DNA from: ZC4RG17 sp036380875
GTDB taxonomy: Bacteria > Actinomycetota > Acidimicrobiia > Spongiisociales > ZC4RG35
DNA: 64,000 nt
Direction of reading: 5' to 3'
Assembly (NCBI GenBank): GCA_036380875.1
Contig: DASVDX010000028.1
Location: forward strand, 38,591-102,590
Shown in pieces: positions 1 to 8,012 of the stretch. The notes below the pieces were generated by a model. That model saw only the letters and a program-made list of their open reading frames with translations, did not search any database and had not been told where the DNA came from. Made by a program: the position numbers and the translations under genes. How positions within the stretch are numbered: the stretch's first letter is position 1; each line of letters starts with the position of its first letter.

Positions 1-188
1 TGCGCACCAGCGGATCGGTCGAGTTCACCGACGACAACGGCCACGTCTTCGAAGAGGACATCGAATGGTTGGCCGCCGCCGGGATCACCCGAGGGTGCAA
101 CCCGCCGGCCAACGATCGGTTCTGCCCCAATGCCCCGGTCACCCGAGGGGCGATGGCGGCGTTCCTCAACCGCGCCCTCGGTGGGTGA
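1..188 (+). CDS. S-layer homology (SLH) domain protein, C-terminal fragment
   Basis: This is the 3' end of a gene that begins before the window; the open frame starts at base 3 and stops with TGA at 186-188. The visible residues form one SLH-like repeat ending in VTRGAMAAFLNRALGG, with the paired cysteines (RGCNPP...RFCPNA) typical of this actinobacterial SLH variant. SLH repeats anchor exported proteins to the cell wall, and here the repeat is the extreme C-terminus. The same repeat type recurs in the genes at 11364-12329 and 62345-64000. The rest of the protein, and so its activity, is not visible. Confidence 0.85.
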   Translation, partial: RTSGSVEFTDDNGHVFEEDIEWLAAAGITRGCNPPANDRFCPNAPVTRGAMAAFLNRALGG

Positions 189-372
189 AGCGGAACCCCG
201 TCGTACCGACGGTCCGTCGAACTCCGACGAGCTTCGCGGCTCGGCATAAGTGACCTCTGCGCAGAGTTTGAAGGGCGTTGGCCTGTAGCTGGAGGAGGGC
301 TGCACCGGGCCTCCCTTGACCGTCATCGCTACAGCTAGGCGTCAGAAGGCCCGATAATCCATCTATGTCTCA

Positions 373-388
373 TAGGTCGATAGACCTA
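373..388. promoter_or_regulatory. Inverted repeat in front of the HEPN-like cassette (candidate operator)
   Basis: TAGGTC-GATA-GACCTA is a perfect 6-bp inverted repeat with a 4-base spacer, ending 11 bases before the GTG at 400. Its position at the 5' end of a two-gene cassette fits an autoregulatory operator, but no regulator is identified; the first cassette protein is one candidate (inference). A separate 12-bp palindrome, CTCTGCGCAGAG, lies at 255-266 in the same gap. Confidence 0.4.
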
Positions 389-399
389 GACGTGGAAAA

Positions 400-762
400 G
401 TGGTGACTGATAGGCTCGCATCAGGCGGCACGACTGGAAAGGGCATGGGTTACACCCGAAGCGATCTCACTTCCTTTCTCGAGCGCATCGCAGCAGAGCC
501 CGGAGTCCGCAACGTCTATGTGCGCCAAACGGAGCCCAACGGCTTGTTCGCGTTCATCGAAGTTGACGGCGGACTCTCGAGGGAAGCCTATGTGTCACGG
601 AGGCGTCTCTACGACCTAATCGAGGACGAGATCGCCGACAATGACGTCACGTCGCAGGTCGACTTCGATTACACGATTGTTCCTGTCGGTGACGACATCA
701 GTCCACCACATGTGCCCGCTGACATGATTCCTTTGCGGCCAGGCGAACCCATCGGCGTGTGA
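400..762 (+). CDS. Small conserved-type hypothetical protein, first gene of a two-gene cassette
   Basis: The protein has 120 residues from GTG at 400; an ATG at 445 (MGYTRSDL) is an alternative start. I do not recognise a named family. It reads as alternating strands and helices, with a central RNVYVR...FAFIEV strand pair, a helix SRRRLYDLIEDEI and a final VDFDYTIVPVGD strand. That is loosely like the degenerate nucleotidyltransferase-type partners found beside HEPN genes, but no GS...D.D nucleotidyltransferase motif is present. It overlaps the next gene by 4 bases (GTGTGA junction), so the two are translationally coupled. Base composition is visibly less GC-rich than the flanks, suggesting recent transfer. 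Function is not known. Confidence 0.65.
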   Translation: MVTDRLASGGTTGKGMGYTRSDLTSFLERIAAEPGVRNVYVRQTEPNGLFAFIEVDGGLSREAYVSRRRLYDLIEDEIADNDVTSQVDFDYTIVPVGDDISPPHVPADMIPLRPGEPIGV

Positions 763-1187
763 CAGTTGTCGTCGAGTCTCCTCCATCGGGGAACACACCC
801 GAGTTGCACTGGACCAAGGGCATCGGGTGCGAAAGGCTGGGCGAACGCATTGCCCAGGACGTAGAACGTCCCGAATGGGCGATCGTGCTCTACTTCTACG
901 CCGCCCTGCACTACACGAAGGCTCGCTTAATTGCGGAACACGGGGTCTGGTCCAGTCGACATGCGCAGCACCGGGATAGTTCGACGGTCTACATGGGCCA
1001 TAACGACCTCGTTCGCGAGTACCTGGGACGCCAGGTGTTCAAGCCCTACAAGCAACTGTATGACCTGGGTCGAGAGGTTCGATATCGTTTCACCTACGAC
1101 GCGGGCAAAGTCACCGAGACCGTTCAGGAGGCCTACGAGGACCTTGGCGCGATACGCGCTGCCGTGCGTCAACAAGGGTGGCAGTAG
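759..1187 (+). CDS. HEPN-like helical protein, second gene of the cassette
   Basis: The protein has 142 residues from GTG at 759, overlapping the upstream stop codon. Residues 40-112 are strongly helical and follow the layout of HEPN-type proteins: a YFYAALHYTKA helix, then R56xxxxH61, a RHAQHR segment at 67-72, and a final YDLGREVRYRF helix. HEPN proteins are commonly RNases or nucleic-acid-binding toxins that act with a small partner encoded alongside. Here the Rx4H lies on the first helix rather than in the usual late position, so catalytic activity is uncertain. The upstream gene would be the candidate partner or antitoxin. The family assignment is by pattern only. Codon use is less GC-biased than the following ligase gene. 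Confidence 0.6.
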   Translation: MTVVVESPPSGNTPELHWTKGIGCERLGERIAQDVERPEWAIVLYFYAALHYTKARLIAEHGVWSSRHAQHRDSSTVYMGHNDLVREYLGRQVFKPYKQLYDLGREVRYRFTYDAGKVTETVQEAYEDLGAIRAAVRQQGWQ

Positions 1188-1311
1188 CCAGGACGGCGCG
1201 TATCTCTCGTCGGGATGAACGGGTCGCTGAACGCGGCTCCTGTGCAGCTCACAGGTCCAATCACTGGAACTGACAATCAGGACGGTCAGGCCGAACTGAC
1301 ATACTGACGGC

Positions 1312-2829
1312 GTGAACGAGTTCCACGCCCTGGTCGAGACCTCTGGGAAGGTGGCGTCGACTCGTTCTCGAAGGGCCAAGATCGGCTACCTCGCCGACTA
1401 CATCCGTTCGGTCGGCCCGGACTCGGTCCTGTGGGCGGTCGCCTTCCTCTCCGGCGTCGTTCCCCAGGGCGCTCTCGGGGTGGGATGGGCCACGATCGGA
1501 CAGCCCCCCGAGCCGGCGCCGTCCCCGTCGCTTCGGATCGGCGATGTCGTCGAGGTCTTCGATGCTCTGGTCGAGACGTCGGGGCCCGGGTCGACTGCCC
1601 GTCGCAAGGAACTCATCGACGGCCTCCTCGAGCGTGCCACTGCCGACGAGCAGCGCTTCCTCTTCGGACTGATCGGAGGCGAGATCCGCCAAGGTGCCCT
1701 GGAGGGGATCATGGTGGATGCCGTGGCGGCCGCTGCCGACGTCCCGGTCGACCTCGTCCGCCGGGCGACGATGCTCACCGGTCGGGTGTGGGAGGCGGCC
1801 GGACTCGCCATCACCGGAGGTGCGGAGGGGCTGGAATCAGTCGGGTTGACGTTGTTCCGGCCGGTCAAGCCGATGCTCGCCCAGACCGCCGACGACCTGT
1901 CCGAGGCGGTGGGGCGTGTCGGCGACGCCGCCGTGGAGTGGAAGCTCGACGGCATTCGTATCCAGGTGCACCGCCAGGGTGATCGGGTGGAGGTCTATAC
2001 CCGGAATCTGAACCGGGTCACCGAGCGCCTGCCCGAGGTCGTCGACCTCGTACGGGGCTTCGCAGCCGACGACCTCGTCCTCGATGGCGAGGCGCTGTAC
2101 CTCGACGAAGACGGCACGCCGGCGCGGTTCCAGGAGACCGCTGGACGCTTCGGGACCGAGGCCATGGAAGAGCGGGGGATCGAGGCGTTCTTCTTCGACG
2201 TCCTCCATGTGGGCGACCGTGACGTCATCGACCTTCCGCTGCGCGAACGCCGGCACCTGCTGGAGGAGATAGCGGGCGACCACGTGATACCCCACGTCAC
2301 CGTGGCCGATGCCGAAGAAGCCCGGAAGGTGCTCGACGAGGCGCTGCGCCACCGTCACGAAGGCGTGATGGTGAAGGCGCTCGACTCCCGCTACGAAGCG
2401 GGGCGGAGGGGCGCAGCGTGGCTGAAGGTGAAACCCGTTCACACGCTCGACCTCGTCGTCCTCGCCGCCGAGTGGGGCCACGGACGGCGCCAGGGATGGC
2501 TCTCCAACCTGCATCTCGGTGCCCGGGGCAAAGGCGGGTTCGTGATGGTCGGCAAGACCTTCAAAGGCATGACCGACGAGTTGCTGGCCTGGCAGACCGA
2601 GGAGCTGCAGCGGCGTCAGGTCGAAGCGAACAGGCACGCGGTGTTCGTCCGCCCCGAGCTCGTCGTGGAGGTCGCCTTGGACGGGGTGCAGGTCTCGTCT
2701 CGTTATCCAGGCGGGGTGGCGCTGCGCTTCGCTCGCATCCGTGGCTACCGCCCGGACAAGGACCCCGCCGACGCCGACACCATCGACACCGTGCGGGCCA
2801 TCGCCGGCCTGCCTCCCCTCTCGGAGTGA
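1312..2829 (+). CDS. lig: ATP-dependent DNA ligase (DNA ligase I/LigB type)
   Basis: This 505-residue enzyme seals nicks in duplex DNA using ATP. The N-terminal ~190 residues are the alpha-helical DNA-binding domain. Motif I is EWKLDGIR with the adenylated lysine at K211, followed by the EVYTRNLN region. Motif III is AFFFDV near residue 295, motif IV EGVMVK near 350 and motif V WLKVKP near 370; the C-terminal OB fold ends near 505. The length matches the actinobacterial LigB-type enzymes and there is no LigD-style polymerase or phosphoesterase domain. It starts at GTG 1312, 124 bases after the HEPN-like gene. It is likely a repair ligase; a Ku gene lies 47 kb away, but nothing here ties the two together directly. 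Confidence 0.95.
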   Translation: MNEFHALVETSGKVASTRSRRAKIGYLADYIRSVGPDSVLWAVAFLSGVVPQGALGVGWATIGQPPEPAPSPSLRIGDVVEVFDALVETSGPGSTARRKELIDGLLERATADEQRFLFGLIGGEIRQGALEGIMVDAVAAAADVPVDLVRRATMLTGRVWEAAGLAITGGAEGLESVGLTLFRPVKPMLAQTADDLSEAVGRVGDAAVEWKLDGIRIQVHRQGDRVEVYTRNLNRVTERLPEVVDLVRGFAADDLVLDGEALYLDEDGTPARFQETAGRFGTEAMEERGIEAFFFDVLHVGDRDVIDLPLRERRHLLEEIAGDHVIPHVTVADAEEARKVLDEALRHRHEGVMVKALDSRYEAGRRGAAWLKVKPVHTLDLVVLAAEWGHGRRQGWLSNLHLGARGKGGFVMVGKTFKGMTDELLAWQTEELQRRQVEANRHAVFVRPELVVEVALDGVQVSSRYPGGVALRFARIRGYRPDKDPADADTIDTVRAIAGLPPLSE

Positions 2830-2872
2830 TGCGATACTGAGCGCCGCTCAGTCCCAGAGGAGTGAACTCTCG

Positions 2873-3589
2873 ATGCCCACCCCACACATCTCCGCCCAGA
2901 ATGGCGACTTCGCCCCGTCCGTCCTCCTCCCGGGCGACCCGCTTCGCGCCAAGCACATCGCCGAGACGTTTCTCGAGGACGTCCGTCAGGTGACCGCCGT
3001 TCGCAACATGCTCGGGTTCACCGGAACGTACAAGGGCATCCCGGTGTCGGCGATGGGCACTGGCATGGGCATCCCGTCTGCTTCCATCTACGCCACCGAG
3101 CTCGTCAGCGAATACGGGGTGGAGCGTCTCGTACGGGTCGGCTCCTGCGGCGCACTTCAGCCCGACCTGGCCCTTCGAGACGTGATCCTCGCCATCGGTG
3201 CCTGCACTGACTCCGGCGTCAACCGAGTCCGCTATGGCGGTTTCGACTTCGCCGCCACTGCCGACTTCGCACTCCTGTCCGCTGCCTACCGGGCGGCCGA
3301 AGAGGCGGGGGTCCCGGTGCGGGTCGGCAACGTCCACTCTGCCGACCTCTTCTACAACCCGGAGGAGGGAGCGTTCGAGCGCATGCGCGACATGGGGGTG
3401 CTCGCCGTCGAGATGGAGGCGGCCGGGCTGTACGGTGTCGCCGCCGAGCGAGGTGCCCGGGCGCTCACCATTCTCACCGTCTCCGACCACATCCTCCAGG
3501 GAACGGAGGTGTCCTCCGAGGAGAGGGAGACGACCTTCGACGACATGGTGCGAGTGGCGCTCGAGGCGCTGGTCATCGACGCCGGCTGA
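2873..3589 (+). CDS. deoD: Purine nucleoside phosphorylase, DeoD type
   Basis: The 238-residue enzyme cleaves purine (deoxy)ribonucleosides with phosphate to the free base and (deoxy)ribose-1-phosphate in the cytosol. It is a full-length NP-I family hexameric type: MPTPHISAQNG start, VLLPGDPLRAK phosphate-binding loop, GTGMGIPS, VRVGSCGA, the AVEMEAAGLYG ribose-binding signature near residue 178 and VSDH with the catalytic aspartate. ATG at 2873 is supported by AGAGGAG at 2856-2862 and by the family's usual length; the frame is open further upstream but inside the ligase gene. It lies 44 bases after the ligase and 7 bases before the methyltransferase, so may be co-transcribed with them. Confidence 0.95.
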   Translation: MPTPHISAQNGDFAPSVLLPGDPLRAKHIAETFLEDVRQVTAVRNMLGFTGTYKGIPVSAMGTGMGIPSASIYATELVSEYGVERLVRVGSCGALQPDLALRDVILAIGACTDSGVNRVRYGGFDFAATADFALLSAAYRAAEEAGVPVRVGNVHSADLFYNPEEGAFERMRDMGVLAVEMEAAGLYGVAAERGARALTILTVSDHILQGTEVSSEERETTFDDMVRVALEALVIDAG

Positions 3590-3596
3590 GCCGGGC

Positions 3597-4145
3597 ATGG
3601 CCGAAGACGACCGTCGCCGTTGGGACGAACGTCACCGAAACGGCGACGGCGAGCCGACGCCGCCTGGGGCGTTCGCCCACGTCGCCCATCTCTTCCCGAC
3701 CCGAGGGGTGGCGATGGAGGTGGCGTGCGGTCGCGGCGAGGCGAGCGTGTGGCTCGCCCTGCGGGGCTTCGAAGTCTGGGCTTTCGATGTCTCCCCGGTG
3801 GCGATCGAGGCCGCCCGCCGATTGGCAGACCGGTACCGCGTCGCCGACAGATGCCGTTTCGAGGTGCACGACCTCGACGAGGGACTCCCTCGTGAGCCGA
3901 GGGATGTGGACCTCCTGCTGTGCCACATGTTCCGCGACCCGGCTCTGTACGGCGCGATGGCGCAGCGGCTCCGACCCGGCGGCATCCTCGCCGTGGCCAT
4001 CCTCAGCGAAGCCGGCGGGTCGACCGGCCGTTTCCGGGGGAAAGCTGGCGAGCTTCGAGAGGCGTTCGAGGAGCTGGAGATCCTCGACGAGGGCGAAGCC
4101 GACGGGAGAGCCTGGATCGTGGCGCGCGCGGCGCCGGGTGCCTAG
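3597..4145 (+). CDS. Class I SAM-dependent methyltransferase
   Basis: The 182-residue protein has a Rossmann-like SAM-binding core. Motif I is MEVACGRGEASVWLA near residues 39-53, motif II is the WAFDVSP acidic loop, and DVDLLLCHMF and LRPGGILAVAIL correspond to the post-motifs IV and V. The short N-terminus (RRWDERHRNGDGEP) resembles TehB/thiopurine-methyltransferase-like small-molecule enzymes. The substrate cannot be told from sequence. It starts at ATG 3597, 7 bases after deoD, and its stop codon overlaps the 3' end of the convergent membrane gene by 4 bases. Confidence 0.85.
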   Translation: MAEDDRRRWDERHRNGDGEPTPPGAFAHVAHLFPTRGVAMEVACGRGEASVWLALRGFEVWAFDVSPVAIEAARRLADRYRVADRCRFEVHDLDEGLPREPRDVDLLLCHMFRDPALYGAMAQRLRPGGILAVAILSEAGGSTGRFRGKAGELREAFEELEILDEGEADGRAWIVARAAPGA

Positions 4146-4522
4146 AACCCTCGCTGCCAGGGGATGGCGGCGACCACCAGAATCAGCGACAGCAGCGTCA
4201 TCAACCCGATCGTTCGCCAGCCCTCACCGCCTTCGACCTTCCGGCCGCGTCCCAGCCCGATGTGGAAGACCGCGCTGGCGGCGAGCATCCCGATGGGGTG
4301 GAAGACGGCGATGAAGCCACCCTGGTTCCAGCCTTGGTTGACGATGTAGAGGATGATCCCCAACGCCACCTGGATGTCGAAGAGGATCGCCACCCACTGC
4401 AGCCACCTATCGCTGGGTCCCGCCTCCCCCGATGAGCGCATGAAGGCGATCACCACTGTGGCGATCAGGCCGATGAGTACGAGCCAGCGGATACCGGAGT
4501 GAGCTTCGACGAGGATGTCCAT
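4142..4522 (-). CDS. Small four-helix membrane protein of unknown function
   Basis: The 126-residue protein has four predicted transmembrane segments (about 11-28, 42-60, 72-91 and 104-120). Histidines at H8, H75 and H87 sit at membrane ends in HSGIRW, FHPIGM and FHIGLG. The pattern resembles small haem- or quinone-associated four-helix proteins and the widespread 'HSG-RW' hypothetical proteins, but no function is established. It ends in a 4-base convergent overlap with the methyltransferase gene and starts 22 bases after the stop of the HAD hydrolase gene upstream on the same strand, so the two may form one transcript. Confidence 0.75.
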   Translation of the reverse strand: MDILVEAHSGIRWLVLIGLIATVVIAFMRSSGEAGPSDRWLQWVAILFDIQVALGIILYIVNQGWNQGGFIAVFHPIGMLAASAVFHIGLGRGRKVEGGEGWRTIGLMTLLSLILVVAAIPWQRGF

Positions 4523-4543
4523 GTGCTGAGGCTACCGTCGCCC

Positions 4544-5512
4544 TCAGTCATCTGGAACATGCCGCGGGGGCAGCCCTACCCGCTCTGACAGCGCTTCCTC
4601 CCGGTCGCGCACGATCCGCTGGGCGATGCTGCGGGCCGTCTGGGTCAGCCACATGGCGGTGTGAGACCCCTCGGTGTAGTCGGCTTCTCCGAAGGCGTCG
4701 ATCCGGTCTTGCTCCAGGAGACGGTTGGCCTGGGCGAACTCCACCTCCGAACCCGGGCGGTAGACGGCGTAGGTGCGTCCGCCGTTGGCATCGACTACCG
4801 AGAACACCGGGACGTCGGAAGGGCCGTCCGCCACATAGATCATGTTCTGGAACGGAACCCGCCGGTCCTCACGGGCGATCTTGGCGTTGACGTCGATCGC
4901 CGAATTCTTGTTCGTGCCCTTGTTGATCTCGAAGATCGCCCGGGTCTTGGTCGTGTTGTCGATAGCGTAGATCAGTTGCTTGATCTCGCCGTCGGGTGAG
5001 AACAGCCGATCCTGGCTGTCGAGGTAGCCGGGCGGCGCCACCAGCTCGGTGAACTCCGACGCCCACACGTCCGTGACGAAGGGGGCGACGGCCGACCCGA
5101 GGATCATCTGTCGGAGGCCGGTCGAGACGATGTAGTGCTCGACATGGATCTGATGCTCGGCGAACTGCGGATCTGACTCGATGTTCTTGCGGAGCCGCTC
5201 CATGAACTCCGGCATCCCCGCGTAGAACTCGATTTCGGCCCCTAGCTCCCGTAGCAGGGCGTTGTTGAGGCCCGGCATCTTCCCCGCCTGCACATAGCTG
5301 AGCAGGTGGTTGAGGTAGAGGGTGTCCCGAGCGATCAGGGTGTTGCCATGGCTGCGGTAGAAGCTCTCCAGCCCGTCGACCTCCTCCCAGAACGTGGCCT
5401 CGTCGATGCCGAAGTAGCGAAAGAGCGGTTTCTGCATGTTGCCGGGGATCAGGGTCTTGTCGAAGTCCCAGATCACGGCGATGACGTTCTGCGGGAAGAG
5501 CGGACGGGTCAT
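4544..5512 (-). CDS. HAD-superfamily hydrolase
   Basis: The 322-residue cytosolic protein belongs to the haloacid dehalogenase superfamily, usually phosphatases. The nucleophile loop is VIWDFDKTL with D16 and D18. A lysine-bearing segment follows (EINKGTNKN, about 196-204) and the metal-binding loop is YVADGPSDVPVF (D229 and D233). The long insertion between residues 30 and 110 is a helical cap. This cap and the length are typical of larger uncharacterised HADs; the substrate is unknown. It is divergent from azlC, with 127 bases between the two starts. Confidence 0.85.
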   Translation of the reverse strand: MTRPLFPQNVIAVIWDFDKTLIPGNMQKPLFRYFGIDEATFWEEVDGLESFYRSHGNTLIARDTLYLNHLLSYVQAGKMPGLNNALLRELGAEIEFYAGMPEFMERLRKNIESDPQFAEHQIHVEHYIVSTGLRQMILGSAVAPFVTDVWASEFTELVAPPGYLDSQDRLFSPDGEIKQLIYAIDNTTKTRAIFEINKGTNKNSAIDVNAKIAREDRRVPFQNMIYVADGPSDVPVFSVVDANGGRTYAVYRPGSEVEFAQANRLLEQDRIDAFGEADYTEGSHTAMWLTQTARSIAQRIVRDREEALSERVGLPPRHVPDD

Positions 5513-5639
5513 TTCGCGAATTCGAGGCTAGACCGAGTTTTCCACAGGATGCAATGGTCGTATCGGCCCCGGATGCCGCCACCTGTACGCCGGAAATCGG
5601 AGCCGAGCAGGACGGAACTTCGGTTAGCGTTCCCGCCCC

Positions 5640-6311
5640 GTGTCGGTCCACCCCGATATCCGTCGAGGGATACGTGACGTCATCCCGGTGCTGGTGCCCG
5701 TGGTGCCGTTCGCACTCGTCCTGGGGCTGGCGATCGCCGAGGCGCCGTTCTCGAACCTGGTCGGGTGGCTCGGTTCGAGCCTCATCTTCGGCGGCTCCGC
5801 GCAGTTGACGGTCGTGACCCTTTCGGCTGAAGGAGCCGGCTTGGCGGCGATCATCGCTGCCGGACTCGTGGTCCAGACCCGGCATTTCATGTACTCGGCG
5901 GCGTTCGCTCCTGTTTTCTCCGACCAGCCGAAGTGGTTCCGCTGGCTCGGCCCGTACCTTCTCATCGATCAGGCATTCGCTCTCACCAGCCTCCGGATCG
6001 ACGACTCACCGGCTTCCTTCCGGCGGTACTACCTCACAGTCGGCCTGTCGTTCTGGGTGGTGTGGCAGGCGACCGTGGCCCTCGGCCTGATCGTGGGACC
6101 CGTGGTGCCAGAGGAGTGGTCGCTCGACTTCGCCGTCCCCTTGCTGTTCGTCGGATTGCTCATCGCTGCCATCGACTCGCGTCCCTCACTCGTGGCGGCC
6201 GTCGTGGCGGGAGCGATCACTTGGGTCACACTCGGCATCCCCAACCGCCTGGGCATCATCGTCGGAGCACTCGCCGGAGTCGCCGGCGGCGTCATAGCGA
6301 GCCGTCGATGA
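5640..6311 (+). CDS. azlC: AzlC family branched-chain amino acid exporter, large subunit
   Basis: The 223-residue integral membrane protein has about six or seven helices and the family features PFALVLGLAI, FGGSAQLTVV and QTRHFMYSAAF. With AzlD it forms a two-component exporter (BrnFE/AzlCD type) for branched-chain amino acids or related compounds in the cytoplasmic membrane. It starts at GTG 5640. Its stop codon overlaps the azlD start (ATGA), the usual arrangement for this pair. No regulator lies next to it, and the exact substrate is not readable from the sequence. Confidence 0.9.
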   Translation: MSVHPDIRRGIRDVIPVLVPVVPFALVLGLAIAEAPFSNLVGWLGSSLIFGGSAQLTVVTLSAEGAGLAAIIAAGLVVQTRHFMYSAAFAPVFSDQPKWFRWLGPYLLIDQAFALTSLRIDDSPASFRRYYLTVGLSFWVVWQATVALGLIVGPVVPEEWSLDFAVPLLFVGLLIAAIDSRPSLVAAVVAGAITWVTLGIPNRLGIIVGALAGVAGGVIASRR

Positions 6312-6622
6312 CCCTCACCGTTCTCGCCCTCGTCGCCACGGTCGTCGTCGGCATCGGCACGTACTTCATGCGCTCCTCTTTCATCCACGTCTTCGCCGAT
6401 CGGGAGTTCTCGCCGGTCGTCCGCCAGGCCCTCCGCTACGTGGCCCCGTCGGTGATGGCGGCGCTGGTCGTCTCACTCGGCGTGGGAGGCTCGGCCGAGG
6501 TCGGCATACCCGAGGTGTCCGCACTGGTCGTCGGTGGAGTGGTCGGATGGCGCGCACGATCGCTGCCGTCGGTGCTCGTCGCCGGAATGGTCACGCTGTG
6601 GGTGCTCCGCGCCCTCATATGA
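6308..6622 (+). CDS. azlD: AzlD family exporter, small subunit
   Basis: The 104-residue membrane protein has four short hydrophobic segments and the AzlD signature TYFMRSSFI near the N-terminus, followed by RYVAPSVMAALV. It is the obligatory small partner of AzlC in branched-chain amino acid export. The ATG at 6308 overlaps the azlC stop by 4 bases, implying translational coupling and equal dosage. The length is normal for the family. Confidence 0.9.
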   Translation: MTLTVLALVATVVVGIGTYFMRSSFIHVFADREFSPVVRQALRYVAPSVMAALVVSLGVGGSAEVGIPEVSALVVGGVVGWRARSLPSVLVAGMVTLWVLRALI

Positions 6623-6632
6623 CGCCTAATAC

Positions 6633-6661
6633 TTGCACTCGCGGAAAGTTCTCCGTATAGT
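6633..6661 (+). promoter_or_regulatory. Sigma70-type promoter for the 6693-7446 gene pair
   Basis: TTGCAC at 6633-6638 and TATAGT at 6656-6661 are separated by exactly 17 bases, a near-consensus housekeeping promoter just after azlD. Transcription would begin near 6668, so the in-frame ATG at 6669 would be almost leaderless, while the ATG at 6693 has a proper ribosome binding site. Confidence 0.65.
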
Positions 6662-6692
6662 TGCCGCTATGGAAACTATTCGGGGAGGAGCG

Positions 6693-7163
6693 ATGGATGA
6701 CCTCAGGCGGACACTCGACCAGGTAGAGCGCGATCGGCTCGAGACGTATCTAGGCGATGGACACATCCCCTGGTGGTATTCGCTCGGGTTCGCCGTCGCA
6801 GGCGGCTGCGCCTTGATGTCGATGGGGATCGAGACCAGGTGGCTGGCGATCGTGGTGGCGTTGACGGCTGCGGTGACCATCGGCGCCATGGCGGGGGTGG
6901 CGGTCCGCAAAGCGGGAGCGATCCCTCGTTTGCGGACGATGCCACCGCCCCTGCGTCGGGTCCTGATCGGATACTGGGTCGTGGCGGGGGTTGGAATCGC
7001 CGCGATCCTGGTGTGGGCGTTCACCACCGAAACGGCGAGGCCATTCGTGTGGGCCGGCGGGTTGTATTTCGTCGTGGTGGTCTTGGCGGGATCCGTGAGC
7101 GACGGGATGTTCCGACGGCGTGCCCGCCGACTCGCGGATCAGGCCGGGATCCAGGATGGATGA
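6693..7163 (+). CDS. Four-helix membrane protein upstream of a winged-helix regulator
   Basis: The 156-residue protein has a short soluble N-terminus (DDLRRTLDQVERDRLETYLGDG) and four predicted membrane helices (roughly residues 30-48, 52-70, 90-110 and 115-135), then a basic tail RRRARRLADQ. ATG at 6693 is chosen because GGGGAGGAG lies directly before it; an ATG at 6669 would add eight residues and be nearly leaderless. It overlaps the next gene, a winged-helix regulator, by 8 bases. Membrane protein plus HTH_34-type regulator is a frequent bacterial pairing, usually of unknown role. Function not known. Confidence 0.75.
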   Translation: MDDLRRTLDQVERDRLETYLGDGHIPWWYSLGFAVAGGCALMSMGIETRWLAIVVALTAAVTIGAMAGVAVRKAGAIPRLRTMPPPLRRVLIGYWVVAGVGIAAILVWAFTTETARPFVWAGGLYFVVVVLAGSVSDGMFRRRARRLADQAGIQDG

Positions 7164-7446
7164 TCTCGACCCCTTGATCCACGCCCCCAAGCGGCTTCGG
7201 ATCATGACGGTCCTCTCGACTGCCGAGGTCGAGTTCTCCCGCCTCCAGGAGCGGCTGGACCTGTCGGCTCCCGACTTGTCGAAGCAGATGCGCCAGTTGA
7301 TCGATGCCGGTTATGTCGAGGCGAGGAAGACCGGCAAAGGCCCAGGGAGCACCACCTGGTACAAGCTGACCCGCCAGGGCCGACGCGCTTTCGACGACTA
7401 CCTCGACCGGCTCCGACGACTGCTGGACGAGGCGTCGGTTTCCTAG
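7156..7446 (+). CDS. Winged-helix transcriptional regulator (HTH_34 / MarR-like)
   Basis: The 96-residue protein consists almost entirely of one winged helix-turn-helix: IHAPKRLRIMTVLS, EFSRLQERLDLSAPDLSKQMRQLIDAGYVE (recognition helix about residues 34-50) and a WYKLTRQGRRAFDDYL wing and dimer helix. This matches the stand-alone winged helix family (HTH_34, PF13601). It probably regulates its own operon, which includes the overlapping membrane-protein gene. The effector is unknown. Confidence 0.85.
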   Translation: MDDLDPLIHAPKRLRIMTVLSTAEVEFSRLQERLDLSAPDLSKQMRQLIDAGYVEARKTGKGPGSTTWYKLTRQGRRAFDDYLDRLRRLLDEASVS

Positions 7447-8012
7447 CGCCCCAACATGAAGAACTCCGGGTTGGGCTGGAGGTCGGCCAGGTGGGCGATG
7501 CGGTTGGAGAGCGCGAACAGTGCGGTGATCGAGCCGATGTCCCAGATGTCGGAGTCGTCGAAGCCCGCTTCACGCAACTCTTCCAGGTCCTCCTCGTCGA
7601 TCTCCTCGGGTTGGCGGGCGAGCTTCACAGCAAACGACAGCATCGTCCGCTGACGGTCGGTGACCGGCGCCGTCCGCCAGTTGGCGGCGATGCGGTCGGC
7701 CAGTTCCGAGTCCTTCGCCCGCACCCGGAGGATGGCGCCGTGAACGACGACGCAGTAGAGGCAGTCGTTGGCGGCGCTGGTCGCCACCACGATCATCTCC
7801 CGCTCCGCTTTGCTCAGCCCCGACTCCCGCTCCATGAGCGCGTCGTGGTAGTCCATGAACGCTCGCAGCTCGTCCGGCCGGTGAGCCATGGCGAGGAAGA
7901 CGTTCGGCACGAAGCCGCTTCTCTCGGCTATCCGCTCGACGCGCGCCTTGAGGTCGGCGGGGAACTCGTCCAGGGAGAGGACAGGAAAGCGGCTGATCGG
8001 GGTGTCAGGCAT
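7443..8012 (-). CDS. Peroxidase-related AhpD-like protein
   Basis: The 189-residue protein of the carboxymuconolactone decarboxylase/AhpD superfamily has the redox motif CLYCVVVHG (CxxC with the downstream histidine) near residues 85-93. It belongs to the 'uncharacterised peroxidase-related enzyme' type, which detoxifies peroxides through the cysteine pair. Met at 8012 (MPDTPISRF) is chosen: it matches the family length, and the longer open frame would cover the whole neighbouring small gene. Its start overlaps the 3' end of the 8005-8193 gene by 8 bases, so these two are co-transcribed, and its 3' end overlaps the convergent regulator by 4 bases. Confidence 0.85.
   Translation of the reverse strand: MPDTPISRFPVLSLDEFPADLKARVERIAERSGFVPNVFLAMAHRPDELRAFMDYHDALMERESGLSKAEREMIVVATSAANDCLYCVVVHGAILRVRAKDSELADRIAANWRTAPVTDRQRTMLSFAVKLARQPEEIDEEDLEELREAGFDDSDIWDIGSITALFALSNRIAHLADLQPNPEFFMLGR

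Noticed and set aside
373..388. TetR operator copy
   Set aside because: TAGGTCGATAGACCTA resembles TCGGTCGATCGACCGA in its centre (GGTCGAT.GACC) but differs in spacing and flanks and lies 40 kb away beside an unrelated cassette.
1312..2829. Ligase as the dedicated partner of Ku
   Set aside because: It is a LigB-type enzyme 47 kb from ku with no shared regulatory element; the link is possible but not supported by the sequence.
2873..3589. deoD as part of the MTA salvage island
   Set aside because: It is 16 kb away, sits between ligase and methyltransferase genes and has no TTGTC-N-GACAA site; the island has its own phosphorylase.
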